Shown here: positions 9,546 to 19,766 of the stretch, piece by piece | Position numbering within the stretch: the first letter of the stretch is position 1 | Layout: every line of letters starts with the position of its first letter | Source: Gammaproteobacteria bacterium | GTDB taxonomy: Bacteria; Pseudomonadota; Gammaproteobacteria; Ga0077554; Ga007554 | Reading direction: 5' to 3' | Length of the DNA: 45,409 nucleotides | Assembly (NCBI GenBank): GCA_023266055.1 | Contig: JAHFRW010000019.1 | Span: 1-45,409, forward strand | Notes under the pieces: model-generated | Database searches by the model: none | What the model was told of the DNA's origin: nothing | What the model saw: the letters and a program-made list of their open reading frames with translations, nothing else | Position numbers and translations under genes: made by a program

Positions 9546-10067
9546 ATGGAACTACAAGGCGCGCTACCCGACACGGTTCGTAACTCGATATTATTACCGC
9601 TCATTAACGAGACCATTACCGCCCTCAACACCATGGCTGACTTGCATGGCGCAAGCGACCTTCTGGGCTACAGCGACCCCCTGGACGTGTTTGTCTTCAA
9701 GGAATTTGCCGTATGTATCTCTGCAAAGACCCGCAGCGGCACCGGAAAAATAATCATGAACTATGATCTGGGCACTGCCGTCACCATTGGTAATCGCGTA
9801 CGCTCGAAAATGTTGGGCACGGTTGAAAAATCGACCGTATTAAATAATGACATCATGGAAGCATTAGCTGAATTTTCAAATACCATTATTGGTCTGGCGA
9901 CGCGTCATATCAACAACACTCAACATAAAATCAGCTTCGGAACCCCCATTTATATCGTCAACAAACAGGACAGCGAATTTTTACTGGCCGATGTCAAACA
10001 CATTTACACCGTTCCCATTGATATCGCCAAAACCGGCCGCTTTTATTGCAGCTACCTTCTAAGCTAA
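9546..10067 (+). CDS. CheX-like chemotaxis phosphatase-family protein
   Basis: The protein is 173 residues from the ATG at 9546; an upstream GTG at 9513 is possible but adds an unlikely N-terminus. The CheX/CheC family dephosphorylates CheY-type response regulators or serves as a regulator-binding adaptor. The sequence shows the CheX layout: NSILLPLINETITALNTMA at the start, alternating strand segments, and the helix ALAEFSNTIIGLA, whose E-x-x-N arrangement matches the phosphatase motif of the family. No membrane segment or signal is seen. The next gene, 15 bp downstream, is a receiver-only response regulator, its natural partner. There are no other chemotaxis genes in the window, so the pair may regulate something other than flagellar switching. 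Confidence 0.7.
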   Translation: MELQGALPDTVRNSILLPLINETITALNTMADLHGASDLLGYSDPLDVFVFKEFAVCISAKTRSGTGKIIMNYDLGTAVTIGNRVRSKMLGTVEKSTVLNNDIMEALAEFSNTIIGLATRHINNTQHKISFGTPIYIVNKQDSEFLLADVKHIYTVPIDIAKTGRFYCSYLLS

Positions 10068-10082
10068 ATCCAGAGGTGAATC

Positions 10083-10466
10083 ATGTTGGATAAAAACGCA
10101 ACCATACTGATCGTAGACGACACCCTCATCATGCGTGAATCGCTCCGGCGCATCCTGGCAACCATGGGGTATGAACAGGTTCTTCAGGCTGAGAATGGCC
10201 GAGCGGCGATGAAAGTACTCGAAACCTCCGGCACAAAAATCGACCTGGTGTTTTTAGACATTGTCATGCCCATCATGGATGGAAAAGCCACACTGAAAAA
10301 AATACGGGAAACCAACAAAATACTTCCCATCATTATGCTCACCTCTGTTGCCGACAAAGACTCCATCATGGAATGCAGCAAACTGGGCATGACCAGCTAC
10401 ACGTTGAAACCCATCAATGCCGCAGATGGCCCCGCCATACTCACTGATATTTTCGCCACGCTTTAA
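10083..10466 (+). CDS. Single-domain (CheY-like) response regulator
   Basis: A 127-residue receiver domain with no output domain. Visible landmarks are the acidic pair in ILIVDDTLI, the phospho-acceptor Asp in LVFLDIVMP, the Thr of MLTSV and the Lys of YTLKP, all at the spacing expected of CheY-type proteins. Phosphorylated receiver-only proteins act by binding other proteins. Here the partner is likely the CheX-like protein encoded 15 bp upstream, which probably removes its phosphate. The start has an AGAGGTGA-like ribosome binding site (about 10071-10078). No histidine kinase is encoded nearby, so the phosphate donor is encoded elsewhere. Confidence 0.88.
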   Translation: MLDKNATILIVDDTLIMRESLRRILATMGYEQVLQAENGRAAMKVLETSGTKIDLVFLDIVMPIMDGKATLKKIRETNKILPIIMLTSVADKDSIMECSKLGMTSYTLKPINAADGPAILTDIFATL

Positions 10467-10628
10467 GCAGCCACCCCTTGTCAGACCACACATCCATTGA
10501 GCGCCGCATATACACAGCGCATCAATCGCCCCGGCCATGGATCGGGCCTTACCGGGCTGCCAAAAACTGCACAATGAGCAGAAACACCACGCCATATATA
10601 CCCGCAAGACATCCACTTCAGCCTCCTC

Positions 10629-10658
10629 CTGACCCGTACTCGCCATTCAAGCTATAAT
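10629..10658 (+). promoter_or_regulatory. Candidate sigma-70 promoter for ettA
   Basis: A perfect -10 hexamer TATAAT at 10653-10658 is preceded by CTGACC at 10629-10634 with an 18-bp spacer. It lies about 125 bp upstream of ettA. A second weaker candidate (TACAAT at 10722-10727) is nearer the gene. The rest of the 319-bp spacer 10467-10785 shows no gene. Confidence 0.4.
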
Positions 10659-10785
10659 AACCTGAAATATCAGAGACTCGGGCACACCTTCCACATACTT
10701 CTTTGTTTTAACTTTGCCTGCTACAATACCTCATTGAATTAACCATACCTTACCTGAATACTAACTCACGGAAACCCGTAAACAC

Positions 10786-12453
10786 ATGGCTCAATATATC
10801 TATACCATGAGTCGCGTGGGCAAGGTGGTACCCCCCAAGCGCGAAATTCTCAAAGACATCTCATTGTCATTTTTTCCCGGTGCCAAAATCGGCGTACTGG
10901 GACTGAATGGCTCCGGCAAATCGACCCTGCTGCGCATCATGGCAGGAATAGATAAGGAACATCTGGGCGAAGCACGACCACAACCCGGCATTCGTATAGG
11001 CTATCTATCGCAGGAACCGCAGCTGGATAACAGCAAGGACGTGCGCGGCAACGTCGAAGAAAGCGTAAAGGAAGTAAAAGCCCTGCTCACCCGCTTCAAT
11101 GCCATCAGCGACGCCTTTGCCGACCCCAACGCCGATTTTGATAGCCTGCTCGCCGAACAGGCCGAACTGCAAGACAAAATCGAAGCCGCTGGCGCCTGGG
11201 ATCTGGAGCGCAAACTTGAAATTGCCGCTGACGCACTGCGCCTGCCCCCATGGGATGCAGACGTCACCAAACTCTCCGGCGGTGAACGTCGCCGCGTGGC
11301 CTTGTGCACACTCCTGCTCTCCAACCCCGACATGCTGCTGCTCGACGAACCGACCAACCATCTGGATGCCGAATCCGTAGCATGGCTGGAGCGTTTCCTG
11401 CAGGAATACGCTGGCACCGTCGTCGCCATCACCCATGACCGCTATTTCCTCGACAACGTCGCAGGCTGGATCCTGGAGCTCGACCGTGGCCACGGCATAC
11501 CGTGGGAAGGCAACTACTCCTCCTGGCTGGAACAAAAAGAAAAACGTCTGGGCCTCGAAGAACGTCAGGAAACCGCTCGCCAACGCGCCATGAAGGAAGA
11601 ACTGGAATGGGTACGCAGCAACCCCAAGGGACGCCATGCCAAAAGCAAGGCACGTCTGGCACGCTTTGAAGAAATGGCTTCCCAGGAATTTCAGAAGCGC
11701 AACGAAACCAAGGAACTGTACATCCCCCCCGGCCCACGTCTGGGCGATCTGGTCGTCGAAGCCATCGGCCTGCGCAAAGGCTTTGGCGATCGCCTGTTGA
11801 TTGATAATCTGAACTTCAATCTGCCACGCGGTGGCATTGTCGGCATCATCGGCCCCAATGGCGCCGGTAAAACCACCTTGTTCCGCATGATCACCGGCCA
11901 GGACAAACCTGATTCCGGCGAAATGCGCATTGGTGACACCGTACAACTCGCCTACGTCGACCAATCACGCGACAGCCTGAACGGCCACAACAGCGTCTGG
12001 GAAGAAGTGTCTGGCGGGCTCGACATCATCACCGTCGGCAAATTTGAAATGCCTTCACGTGCCTACGTCGGCCGCTTCAACTTCAAGGGCACCGACCAGC
12101 AAAAACTCATCAAGGATCTTTCCGGCGGCGAACGCAATCGTGTACATCTGGCCAAACTGCTGAAAAGTGGCGGCAATGTACTGCTGCTTGATGAACCTAC
12201 CAACGACCTCGATGTTGAAACCCTGCGTGCCCTGGAAGATGCGCTATTATCCTTCCCTGGCTGTGCCGTGGTAATCTCGCATGATCGCTGGTTCCTCGAC
12301 CGTGTCGCCACCCACATGCTGGCGTTTGAAGGTGATAGCCAGATCACCTGGTTTGAAGGCAACTATGCCGATTACGAAGCCGACAAACACCGTCGACTCG
12401 GCACCGATGCCGATCAGCCACAGCGCATCAAATACCGGAAGCTGGCAATTTAA
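10786..12453 (+). CDS. ettA: Energy-dependent translational throttle protein EttA (ABC-F)
   Basis: EttA is a soluble ABC-F ATPase that binds the ribosomal E site and gates the first elongation step according to the ATP/ADP ratio. At 555 residues it has the usual length. Two ABC domains are present: the first with GLNGSGKST (about 39-47), LSGGERRR and [14 protein letters not shown]; the second with [17 protein letters not shown] and [14 protein letters not shown]. The linker between them contains the conserved [21 protein letters not shown] segment (written here only by its key residues EWVR..PK.R..KSKAR). There are no membrane segments. It is followed after 10 bp by a strong hairpin and then by the antiporter gene. 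Confidence 0.97.
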   Translation: MAQYIYTMSRVGKVVPPKREILKDISLSFFPGAKIGVLGLNGSGKSTLLRIMAGIDKEHLGEARPQPGIRIGYLSQEPQLDNSKDVRGNVEESVKEVKALLTRFNAISDAFADPNADFDSLLAEQAELQDKIEAAGAWDLERKLEIAADALRLPPWDADVTKLSGGERRRVALCTLLLSNPDMLLLDEPTNHLDAESVAWLERFLQEYAGTVVAITHDRYFLDNVAGWILELDRGHGIPWEGNYSSWLEQKEKRLGLEERQETARQRAMKEELEWVRSNPKGRHAKSKARLARFEEMASQEFQKRNETKELYIPPGPRLGDLVVEAIGLRKGFGDRLLIDNLNFNLPRGGIVGIIGPNGAGKTTLFRMITGQDKPDSGEMRIGDTVQLAYVDQSRDSLNGHNSVWEEVSGGLDIITVGKFEMPSRAYVGRFNFKGTDQQKLIKDLSGGERNRVHLAKLLKSGGNVLLLDEPTNDLDVETLRALEDALLSFPGCAVVISHDRWFLDRVATHMLAFEGDSQITWFEGNYADYEADKHRRLGTDADQPQRIKYRKLAI

Positions 12454-12462
12454 CGTCGCACC

Positions 12463-12486
12463 CCGTCCCCTTGGTTAAGGGGACGG
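12463..12486. terminator. Intercistronic hairpin between ettA and the antiporter gene
   Basis: CCGTCCCCTT and AAGGGGACGG pair perfectly over ten base pairs around a GGTT loop, 10 bp after the ettA stop codon. There is no T-run on the plus strand, so it may act as an mRNA 3'-end stabiliser or partial attenuator rather than a classical terminator. The next gene starts 33 bp later. Confidence 0.5.
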
Positions 12487-12518
12487 CATATATCATTCAA
12501 TCCCTGGGAAACTCCACA

Positions 12519-13523
12519 ATGTCCGTTTTTGTCACACTGTTTTTAATGCTCGTCATCATCCTGATTGCGGCCGAAGTCTTCACCAATGCGCTCGAACACC
12601 TCGGCGAAAAGCTGAAAATCTCCGAAGGCGTCACCGGCTCGCTGTTTGCCGCCGTGGGCACTGCACTTCCGGAAACCATGGTACCTTTACTCGCCATTTT
12701 TGCCGGCACCGATGACAAACACCTCAACGAAGAAATCGGCGTCGGCGCCATTCTCGGCGCGCCGCTCATGCTGATTACGCTATCGATAGCACTGCTGGCG
12801 GTCGCCACCTTTCGCAAACGCACATTGTCCGGCCACTTCACACCGGAAAAAACCGGCTTCATACGCGACCTCAATTTCTTCCTGTTCGCCTTCACGCTGG
12901 CCGCGATCGCCATGTTCATCCCTCGCGACATGGACTACCTGCGCATCTTCGTCGGCGCGTCGCTGGTGCTCACCTACTTCGTTTACGTCATGATGACCTT
13001 GCGCGCATCCAAACATCTGGTGGAAGAAGGCCACGCCACCGAAGCCCACTCACCCATGCTGCTCAATCGCATTGGCCTGCCCACCAATTACATCACTATT
13101 ATCTTCCAGCTTGCACTGGGCCTGGGCTTGTTGATCTTTGGCGCCAAAGGTTTTATTGGCGGCGTTCAGGAAGCCTCCGCCATCCTCGGCATCTCGGCCC
13201 TGCTGTTATCACTGCTGATCATCCCCATCGCCACCGAATTACCCGAAAAATTCAACAGCATTTTATGGATACGTCGCCACAAAGACACCATGGCGTTTGG
13301 CAACCTCACCGGCGCCATGGTATTCCAGGGCACCCTGCTGCCCGCCATAGGTATCACCCTCACCCCCTGGTCACCACGCCCGGAAGTCATGGCGGGCATC
13401 ATCATCGCGTTACTCGGCGCATTATGGTTACGTTTCCTCATCTCCTGTGGACAATTAAGGGTATGGCATGTACTCGTGAACGGTGGCCTGTATGTGCTGT
13501 TTATTGCGATTGTGCTGGGTTAA
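12519..13523 (+). CDS. Sodium/calcium exchanger family (CaCA) membrane protein
   Basis: A 334-residue polytopic inner-membrane protein with about ten hydrophobic segments. The two alpha-repeats of the CaCA superfamily are visible: EGVTGSLFAAVGTALPET near residue 35 and GISALLLSLLIIPIATELPEK near residue 230, each containing the Gly/Ser-rich turn and the acidic residue used for cation binding. The family exchanges Na+ or H+ for Ca2+ or related cations; the ion is not predictable here. The start is set at the ATG at 12519, because the extension to 12471 runs through the intercistronic hairpin. It follows ettA on the same strand. Confidence 0.85.
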   Translation: MSVFVTLFLMLVIILIAAEVFTNALEHLGEKLKISEGVTGSLFAAVGTALPETMVPLLAIFAGTDDKHLNEEIGVGAILGAPLMLITLSIALLAVATFRKRTLSGHFTPEKTGFIRDLNFFLFAFTLAAIAMFIPRDMDYLRIFVGASLVLTYFVYVMMTLRASKHLVEEGHATEAHSPMLLNRIGLPTNYITIIFQLALGLGLLIFGAKGFIGGVQEASAILGISALLLSLLIIPIATELPEKFNSILWIRRHKDTMAFGNLTGAMVFQGTLLPAIGITLTPWSPRPEVMAGIIIALLGALWLRFLISCGQLRVWHVLVNGGLYVLFIAIVLG

Positions 13524-13597
13524 AACCGGCCTCATATAACATACAGAGCGAACACACCTGAAGCTTCCTCACCCAGTACCACAGGCTTGCATACCGA

Positions 13598-13690
13598 TCA
13601 GGCACGGGGCAGATTGCCGACGTAAGGGAGCATCTCGGCACGTTTGAGTTTTTTGCGTACGGAACCTTTGCCATGCTCGTTCACACCATG
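13598..13690 (-). pseudogene. Possible IS110-family transposase N-terminal remnant
   Basis: On the minus strand about 30 codons read VNEHGKGSVRKKLKRAEM then LPYVGNLPRA before a stop. This resembles, from memory, the N-terminal region of IS110-family transposases (an NEHGK element followed by RKKLKR and a LPPC-like segment). Both flanks have lost the frame. It lies next to the palindromic repeat at 13700-13760. The match is short and unverified. Confidence 0.3.
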
Positions 13691-13699
13691 TGAAAGTGT

Positions 13700-13760
13700 G
13701 TCACCGTGCTCGCGAACCATTCTGGGGTATCCCCGTCCCCAAATGCCTGCGCTCGGTGAC
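13700..13760. repeat. Dispersed palindromic repeat, copy 1
   Basis: A 61-bp element starting GTCACCGTGCTCGCGAA and ending TGCGCTCGGTGAC, with a central TGGGG..ATCCCC..CCCCA pattern. The outer GTCACCG/CGGTGAC and inner GGGG/CCCC blocks are inverted, so it can fold. Two more copies lie at 38363-38424 and 43394-43455. The rest of the spacer 13524-13832 holds only the transposase-like remnant. Confidence 0.65.
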
Positions 13761-13832
13761 AAGTATGCCTTCGGCGCTACGCAGTGCGTCATGGCGACCA
13801 CAATGCCGCTACGCCTGTCGTTATCAAGACCC

Positions 13833-14335
13833 CTACAACACTACGGGTCGGTTCGGCAATTCGTCAGGATTTTCCCCCGACGCTGGAAAATGCTCAGAAA
13901 GCCGCTCAGCCACTGCATGAATACCGTTAATAACACCTTCCTGATAATTTCCCTGACGAAACGCATCTTCCATGCGGCGACATATCGCTTGCCACCCCAG
14001 CTCCCCCACCTTCGCGTCAATATCACGATCAACCACAATTTCAACATCGCGGTCGGCCAGCAATAGATAGATCAACACGCCATTATTATGTTGCGTATCC
14101 CATACTCGCAACTGAGAAAACACTTCAATGGCACGTTCACGGGAAGATTGCCCTCTGAAGAGAGGCCCCGTATGCAACGCACCTTCTACGGCAAAACAAA
14201 TTTCACCTGTATGGGTACGCTCAGCCAGTTTGATCTCCCGCTCAATCGCCGCTAACGCAGCGCAGCACGCGGAAAAACCCGGTCAAGATGCCAGCGAGTC
14301 ATCGCAAGGTGTTTAATAATACGTGCGCCATTCAT
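13833..14335 (-). pseudogene. TPM-domain gene disrupted by a 5-bp tandem duplication
   Basis: This would encode a soluble TPM (YgcG/TLP18.3/Psb32) domain protein, the second TPM gene of a lemA cluster. The first part (ATG at 14335, MNGARIIKHLAMTRWHLD..FPRAALR) runs into TAG at 14252. The rest of the domain continues in another frame (LAAIEREIKLAERTHTGEI..., then ERAIEVFSQLRVWDTQHNNGVLIYLLLADRDVEI) to the stop at 13833. At the switch point GCAGC occurs twice in tandem (14257-14266 on the plus strand). Deleting one copy joins the frames and restores FPRAALAAIE, which is what the family shows at this place. So it is either a recent frameshift mutation or a sequencing error. It starts 14 bp after the upstream TPM gene. 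Confidence 0.75.
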
Positions 14336-14349
14336 AGCATGGTTACCTC

Positions 14350-15186
14350 TCACCACCGTCCAGAAGCACCACCACCGCCAAAACCACCTCCACCACCACT
14401 GAGGCCACCGCCGCCAAACCCTCCTCCACCACCGCTGCGCCAACTACCGCCCCGGCCCATCCCACCGCCCAAAGTAACCACAGCCGCAATTACACCAATG
14501 ACAACCGCCATCAATAACGAACCCAGCAAGAACCACAACACCAACGCTGTTAAACCACCCACCGCCAATGCCCCCGGAAAACGTCCCAGCATGGCGCGCA
14601 ATAACCCCCCTCCCGCCAATACTGCAAAGAAAATAAATGGGATCAACTGACCCAGATTCTCTATTGAAGAGGATCCTCGCCTGGACTCAGGCGCTGACAA
14701 CGGCTCACCTTCGATGACACGTAATAAGCGATCAATACCTGCCTGAAGACCGCCATAAAAATCACCCTGCTTGAAGTAAGGGGCAATAATGTCATCAACA
14801 ATACGATTAGCGACCGCATCAGGAACCGCACCTTCCAAACCATAGCCAACTTCAATGCGCAAGGTGCGATCCTGCTTCGCCATCAATAACAATACGCCGT
14901 CATCGATGCCCTTACGTCCCAGCTTCCATGCCGTTGCGACACGAATACCGTACTGTTCTATGGTTTCCGGTTGCGTGGTAGGCACTATCAACACAGCAAT
15001 CTGGCTTCCTTTTTGCCTTTCAAAGGCACTCAAGGTTTGCTCCAGCTGAGCTTGTTGCTGGGTAGTCAACGTATCTGTAAGGTCAGTAACATGTGTTTGC
15101 AACGCAGGCACAGGCACGCCATTATCAGCAGCCCATACCACACCGCAGATCAGCAACAGCCCCCACAAAGCCCCACGCCATAACAT
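14350..15186 (-). CDS. TPM-domain protein, YgcG-like, exported
   Basis: A 278-residue envelope protein often encoded beside lemA; its biochemical role is unsettled, with suggested phosphatase or repair functions for the TPM fold. It has an N-terminal signal peptide (MLWRGALWGLLLICGVVWAADN), then a TPM domain at about residues 30-150 (VTDLTDTLT, VLIVPTTQPETIEQYGIRVA, WKLGRKGIDDGVLLL, RIEVGYGLEGAVPDA), one or two membrane helices at about 180-245, and a C-terminal Gly/Ser-rich tail of repeated GGGGFGGGG type. It lies 20 bp after lemA and 14 bp before a second TPM gene, so the three form an operon. The tail is typical of this family. Confidence 0.85.
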   Translation of the reverse strand: MLWRGALWGLLLICGVVWAADNGVPVPALQTHVTDLTDTLTTQQQAQLEQTLSAFERQKGSQIAVLIVPTTQPETIEQYGIRVATAWKLGRKGIDDGVLLLMAKQDRTLRIEVGYGLEGAVPDAVANRIVDDIIAPYFKQGDFYGGLQAGIDRLLRVIEGEPLSAPESRRGSSSIENLGQLIPFIFFAVLAGGGLLRAMLGRFPGALAVGGLTALVLWFLLGSLLMAVVIGVIAAVVTLGGGMGRGGSWRSGGGGGFGGGGLSGGGGGFGGGGASGRW

Positions 15187-15206
15187 AGCGATATTGATCC
15201 TGGGTG

Positions 15207-15812
15207 TTATTCCGTAACCGGTTTGTCAAAATTGACTGCAGGTGGCGTGGCAATGGCTTTTTCGTTTTCTACACTAAAATTTGGCTTGGTGTTGAAACCG
15301 AACATCATTGCAGTCAGATTACTGGGAAATGAGCGCACCGTAACATTATATTCCTGTACCGCCTGAATATAACGATTACGCGCTACCGTAATACGGTTTT
15401 CCGTTCCTTCAAGCTGAGCCTGAAGATCACGAAATACAACGTCGGATTTTAACTGGGGATAATTTTCTGCAACCACCAGCAATCGTGACAGCGCACTGGA
15501 CAACTGCCCTTGAGCCGCCTGGAATTTCGCAAACGCCTCTGGATCATTAATCAGCTCAGGAGTTGCCTGAATCGAGCCTACCTGCGCCCGCGCCTGAGTC
15601 ACGCCCAGAAATACGGCCTGTTCCTGAGCAGCAAAGCCTTTTACGGTATTGACAAGATTGGGCACCAAATCGGCCCGGCGCTGGTATTGATTCAATACTT
15701 CAGACCAGCTTGCCTTGATCTGCTCATCAGTAGATTGCAGAGTATTATAACCACATCCTGTCAAAAATAATGACAGGACAAGCCCGAGAACTGCTGGGAA
15801 ATAACGCATCAT
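15207..15812 (-). CDS. lemA: LemA family lipoprotein
   Basis: LemA proteins are small, mostly helical membrane-associated proteins widely encoded with TPM-domain genes; their role is unknown. This one has 201 residues with a lipoprotein signal ending in LTGC, so it is probably lipid-anchored after cleavage before the Cys. The helical domain shows the conserved SWSEVLNQYQRRADLVPNLV region (key residues W..V..QYQRR.DLVPNLV), the FLGVTQARAQ segment and RNRYIQAVQEYN..VRSFPSNL near the C-terminus. It is the first gene of lemA - TPM - TPM'. An AGGAGG-like ribosome binding site sits just before the ATG. Confidence 0.93.
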   Translation of the reverse strand: MMRYFPAVLGLVLSLFLTGCGYNTLQSTDEQIKASWSEVLNQYQRRADLVPNLVNTVKGFAAQEQAVFLGVTQARAQVGSIQATPELINDPEAFAKFQAAQGQLSSALSRLLVVAENYPQLKSDVVFRDLQAQLEGTENRITVARNRYIQAVQEYNVTVRSFPSNLTAMMFGFNTKPNFSVENEKAIATPPAVNFDKPVTE

Positions 15813-15871
15813 AACCTCCTTGTTTTATCCAACACACCTAACTACAGAGATCTTACAAAATATTTTATTCA

Positions 15872-16903
15872 TTATACCGCACATACCACTATTTCTCTCA
15901 ATACCATTGTTGCATAACTGCCCGGTGGCAGGCTGAATTGCAGATGCAATTCACCTGAAGACAGTAAATTCCAATTTAAATCATTAACTTTTAAACGCAA
16001 GGCACGGCGCTGCTGATCCAGCTCCGCCTGTTCAAGACCGTTCCGCCACACATTACACTCCTGCAAAACACTTTCTTCCATTTGCCGCGCCCATAAACAG
16101 GTACGCAACTCGCCGCGTCCCCACAAAGGCCCCGTAGGATGAATGTCATGCTGCATCACACGCTGCTCAATTTCAGCATCAACCTGCATGACAGGAAAAA
16201 TGCTATGTGTACCATTGAGCATCATCACATCACCATCGACGGCACAGTTCCAGTTATTCACTGCCACGCGATGTGACAAGACACGATTGAATAATTCCGA
16301 ACGTATCGACGAAAGATATAAACCACGCTGATGCCGATCCTTAACCCGAAGTTGTCCCTCAAACATGGCGGTAGCATGTTCAAGGTTCGCATGTCCGAAA
16401 CGCTGATCACCGAAATAATTCGGCACGCCCTGTTGTGAAATGCGTGTCAGGCGCTGCTCCATATCCACAACGTCACCTTGCAGGTTACGCACGACCAGAG
16501 CGAAACGATTACCCTGCAGGGCGCCTCGGCGCAGTTTGCGGTCATGGCGCGCCACAGTGATAAACTGAAGGTCATCAGACGCCAACACCGTCCAATCCGG
16601 CTCAGGCTTGCCGGCCAGATTGACAGTAAACCACTGACTGGTCGACGCCATGCGATCCTTCAATCCGGCATAGCCTACATCCACCAGTTTTACAGCCGCC
16701 AATTTAGCCAACTGGCGAGCCACGGCTTCTGTGTTCAGATGACGCTTGCGGATTTGCAGTAGGATATGCTCACCTCGCCCCGCAGGCTCGAAACCCAGAT
16801 CCTCATCCACCTGAAAATCATCTGCTGTACTGCGTATCACACCCGTCACCAGAGGACGGTGGTTCACATACTGCAAAGCAGAAGGCTGAATATTTTTAGT
16901 CAC
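15872..16903 (-). CDS. truD: tRNA pseudouridine(13) synthase TruD
   Basis: TruD isomerises U13 in tRNA(Glu) to pseudouridine. The 343-residue protein contains the catalytic motif GYAGLKDR (catalytic Asp), the N-terminal element STADDFQVDEDLGFEPAG, the GVPNYFGDQRFG motif, and the QGNRFALVVRNL segment, in the usual order including the TRUD insertion domain. Length is typical (E. coli 349). Its start overlaps the ispF end by 8 bp, so it is translationally coupled as the last gene of the pyrG cluster; surE and pcm, which often follow, are absent. Confidence 0.96.
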   Translation of the reverse strand: MTKNIQPSALQYVNHRPLVTGVIRSTADDFQVDEDLGFEPAGRGEHILLQIRKRHLNTEAVARQLAKLAAVKLVDVGYAGLKDRMASTSQWFTVNLAGKPEPDWTVLASDDLQFITVARHDRKLRRGALQGNRFALVVRNLQGDVVDMEQRLTRISQQGVPNYFGDQRFGHANLEHATAMFEGQLRVKDRHQRGLYLSSIRSELFNRVLSHRVAVNNWNCAVDGDVMMLNGTHSIFPVMQVDAEIEQRVMQHDIHPTGPLWGRGELRTCLWARQMEESVLQECNVWRNGLEQAELDQQRRALRLKVNDLNWNLLSSGELHLQFSLPPGSYATMVLREIVVCAV

Positions 16904-17375
16904 GAAACTCTTTCAACAATACCACGGCATGCGCAGCAATTCCTTCCTTGCGACCGGTAAACCCCATTCCCTCCGTCGTCGTGGCCTTAATGTTAACGCG
17001 GTTAACATTAAGATTCAGGTCCTCTGCCAGGCATTTCTGCATGGCAACAACATAAGGCTTGAGGCGTGGCACCTGCGCAATCACTGTGACATCAGCATTA
17101 GAGATACTCAACGCGCTTTCTTCCAGCAGTGCCACCACACGGCGCAGCAGAATACGGCTGTCAATATCCTTGAAATCAGCACTCGAATCGGGAAAGTGCC
17201 TGCCAATATCACCCAGACCCGCCGCCCCCAACAAGGCATCACATAACGCATGTATCAACACATCGCCATCGGAATGTGCTGCCATGCCGAACTCGTGGGG
17301 AATTTCAACCCCCCCCAATACCAGCCTGCGTCCTGGCGCAAAACAATGCGCGTCGTAGCCGTGTCCTATTCTCAC
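16896..17375 (-). CDS. ispF: 2-C-methyl-D-erythritol 2,4-cyclodiphosphate synthase
   Basis: IspF makes MEcPP from CDP-ME 2-phosphate in the MEP isoprenoid pathway. At 159 residues it has the usual length. Metal ligands are visible in GHGYDAH (Asp and His near residues 8 and 10) and in the region HSDGDVLIHALCDALLGAAGLGDIG (key His of LIHA). The C-terminal GMGFTGRKEGI element is the typical substrate/hydrophobic-cavity segment. It overlaps ispD by an ATGA and truD by 8 bp, so all three are coupled. Confidence 0.97.
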   Translation of the reverse strand: MRIGHGYDAHCFAPGRRLVLGGVEIPHEFGMAAHSDGDVLIHALCDALLGAAGLGDIGRHFPDSSADFKDIDSRILLRRVVALLEESALSISNADVTVIAQVPRLKPYVVAMQKCLAEDLNLNVNRVNIKATTTEGMGFTGRKEGIAAHAVVLLKEFRD

Positions 17376-18109
17376 AGCCTGCTCTCCTGTTGTTTGATAT
17401 AAAGCTCCGCGAGCGCCAAATCCTGCGGATGAGTGATCTTGATGTTGTCCGCGCGGCCTTCAATCATGCGCGGCGCGAAACCACACAATTCCATGGCAGC
17501 GGCTTCGTCAGTCACTGGCAAACACTGCGTCACCACATGCTGCAAGGCATGCGTTAACACTTCGAGCCGAAACATTTGCGGCGTAAGCGCCCGCCACAGA
17601 CCGTGGCGATTAACCGTTTCCGTTACATCGCCAGTATTATCAGCACGCTTTACCGTATCAGAAACAGGTACACCCAGCAAACCACCCACGGCATGATCCA
17701 CAAGCCGTGCAATGAGTGTGTCGATATCCGCATGACGAACACATGGGCGAGCGGCATCATGCACCAGCACCCAATCATGGGGTTGAGCAATTTCTGCAAG
17801 TTTGCGCAAACCGTTCAATACTGAATGATAGCGCTCTGTACCGCCCTCAGCGATCATCAACGTCTTGATAGAGGATATTGATGAAACAGCCTGCCAGTGA
17901 ATATCACCCGGCGCGATGACGACCACGACTCCAGCAATATGCGGGTGACTGCTCAATCGTTCCAGCGTATGTTCAATAACGGCCTTGCCGAGCAGCGGCA
18001 AGTATTGCTTGGGAATCGATGAACCCATGCGGGCACCAAAACCGGCGGCGGGAACCACCGCCCAGTATTTAACAGGGAATAGACGCGAAACAGTTGAAAT
18101 GAATGCCAC
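17372..18109 (-). CDS. ispD: 2-C-methyl-D-erythritol 4-phosphate cytidylyltransferase
   Basis: IspD transfers CMP to MEP in the isoprenoid pathway. The 245-residue protein has the nucleotide-binding N-terminus VVPAAGFGARMGSSIPKQYLPL (key residues AAG.G.RMG...PKQ), the HDAARPCV motif and the C-terminal ITHPQDLALAE. The N-terminus has about 15 residues before WAVVPAAG, slightly longer than usual, so an internal start cannot be excluded. It overlaps ispF by four bases. The order ftsB-ispD-ispF-truD is the standard gammaproteobacterial one. Confidence 0.95.
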   Translation of the reverse strand: MAFISTVSRLFPVKYWAVVPAAGFGARMGSSIPKQYLPLLGKAVIEHTLERLSSHPHIAGVVVVIAPGDIHWQAVSSISSIKTLMIAEGGTERYHSVLNGLRKLAEIAQPHDWVLVHDAARPCVRHADIDTLIARLVDHAVGGLLGVPVSDTVKRADNTGDVTETVNRHGLWRALTPQMFRLEVLTHALQHVVTQCLPVTDEAAAMELCGFAPRMIEGRADNIKITHPQDLALAELYIKQQESRL

Positions 18110-18152
18110 CTGATTTTACACAACCATCAAACCGGAGAATCTCAATGGGCGC

Positions 18153-18421
18153 TTACTCCACAATTCGATAAAACGTTTCATCTTTTTTAATCATGCCCAG
18201 TTCCACGCGCGCCCGCTCTTCGATTGCATCAAGACCATGTTTCAGATCTTTTACTTCCGCATCCAGGGCGGCGTTACGTTCCTTGAGCATGGCATTTTCT
18301 TGCGCCTGAATTTCTATGGTCTGATGGGTTCGCCATACTTCGGCCAGGCTTCCTTCGCCCAGCCACAACTTATACTGCAAAAAAACCAGTAAAGACAGCA
18401 ACGCGACAATCAATAGTTTCA

Positions 18422-18422
<1 letters not shown>
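18153..18422 (-). CDS. ftsB: Cell division protein FtsB
   Basis: FtsB is a bitopic inner-membrane protein that with FtsL and FtsQ activates septal peptidoglycan synthesis. The 89-residue protein has an N-terminal membrane helix (about residues 3-21), then a coiled coil with EIQAQENAMLKERNAALDAEVKDL (key residues QE...L..RN..L..EV.DL) and the conserved ARVELGMIKKDETFYRIV end. It starts within the stop codon of eno, as often seen. Confidence 0.95.
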
Positions 18423-19732
<1,310 letters not shown>

Positions 19733-19766
19733 TTACTACCTGAAATTCACAACTCTCAATCCGGAG

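Noticed and set aside
11005-11964. 319-codon minus-strand open frame
   Set aside because: Antisense shadow of ettA caused by its codon composition; no motif, no start signal.
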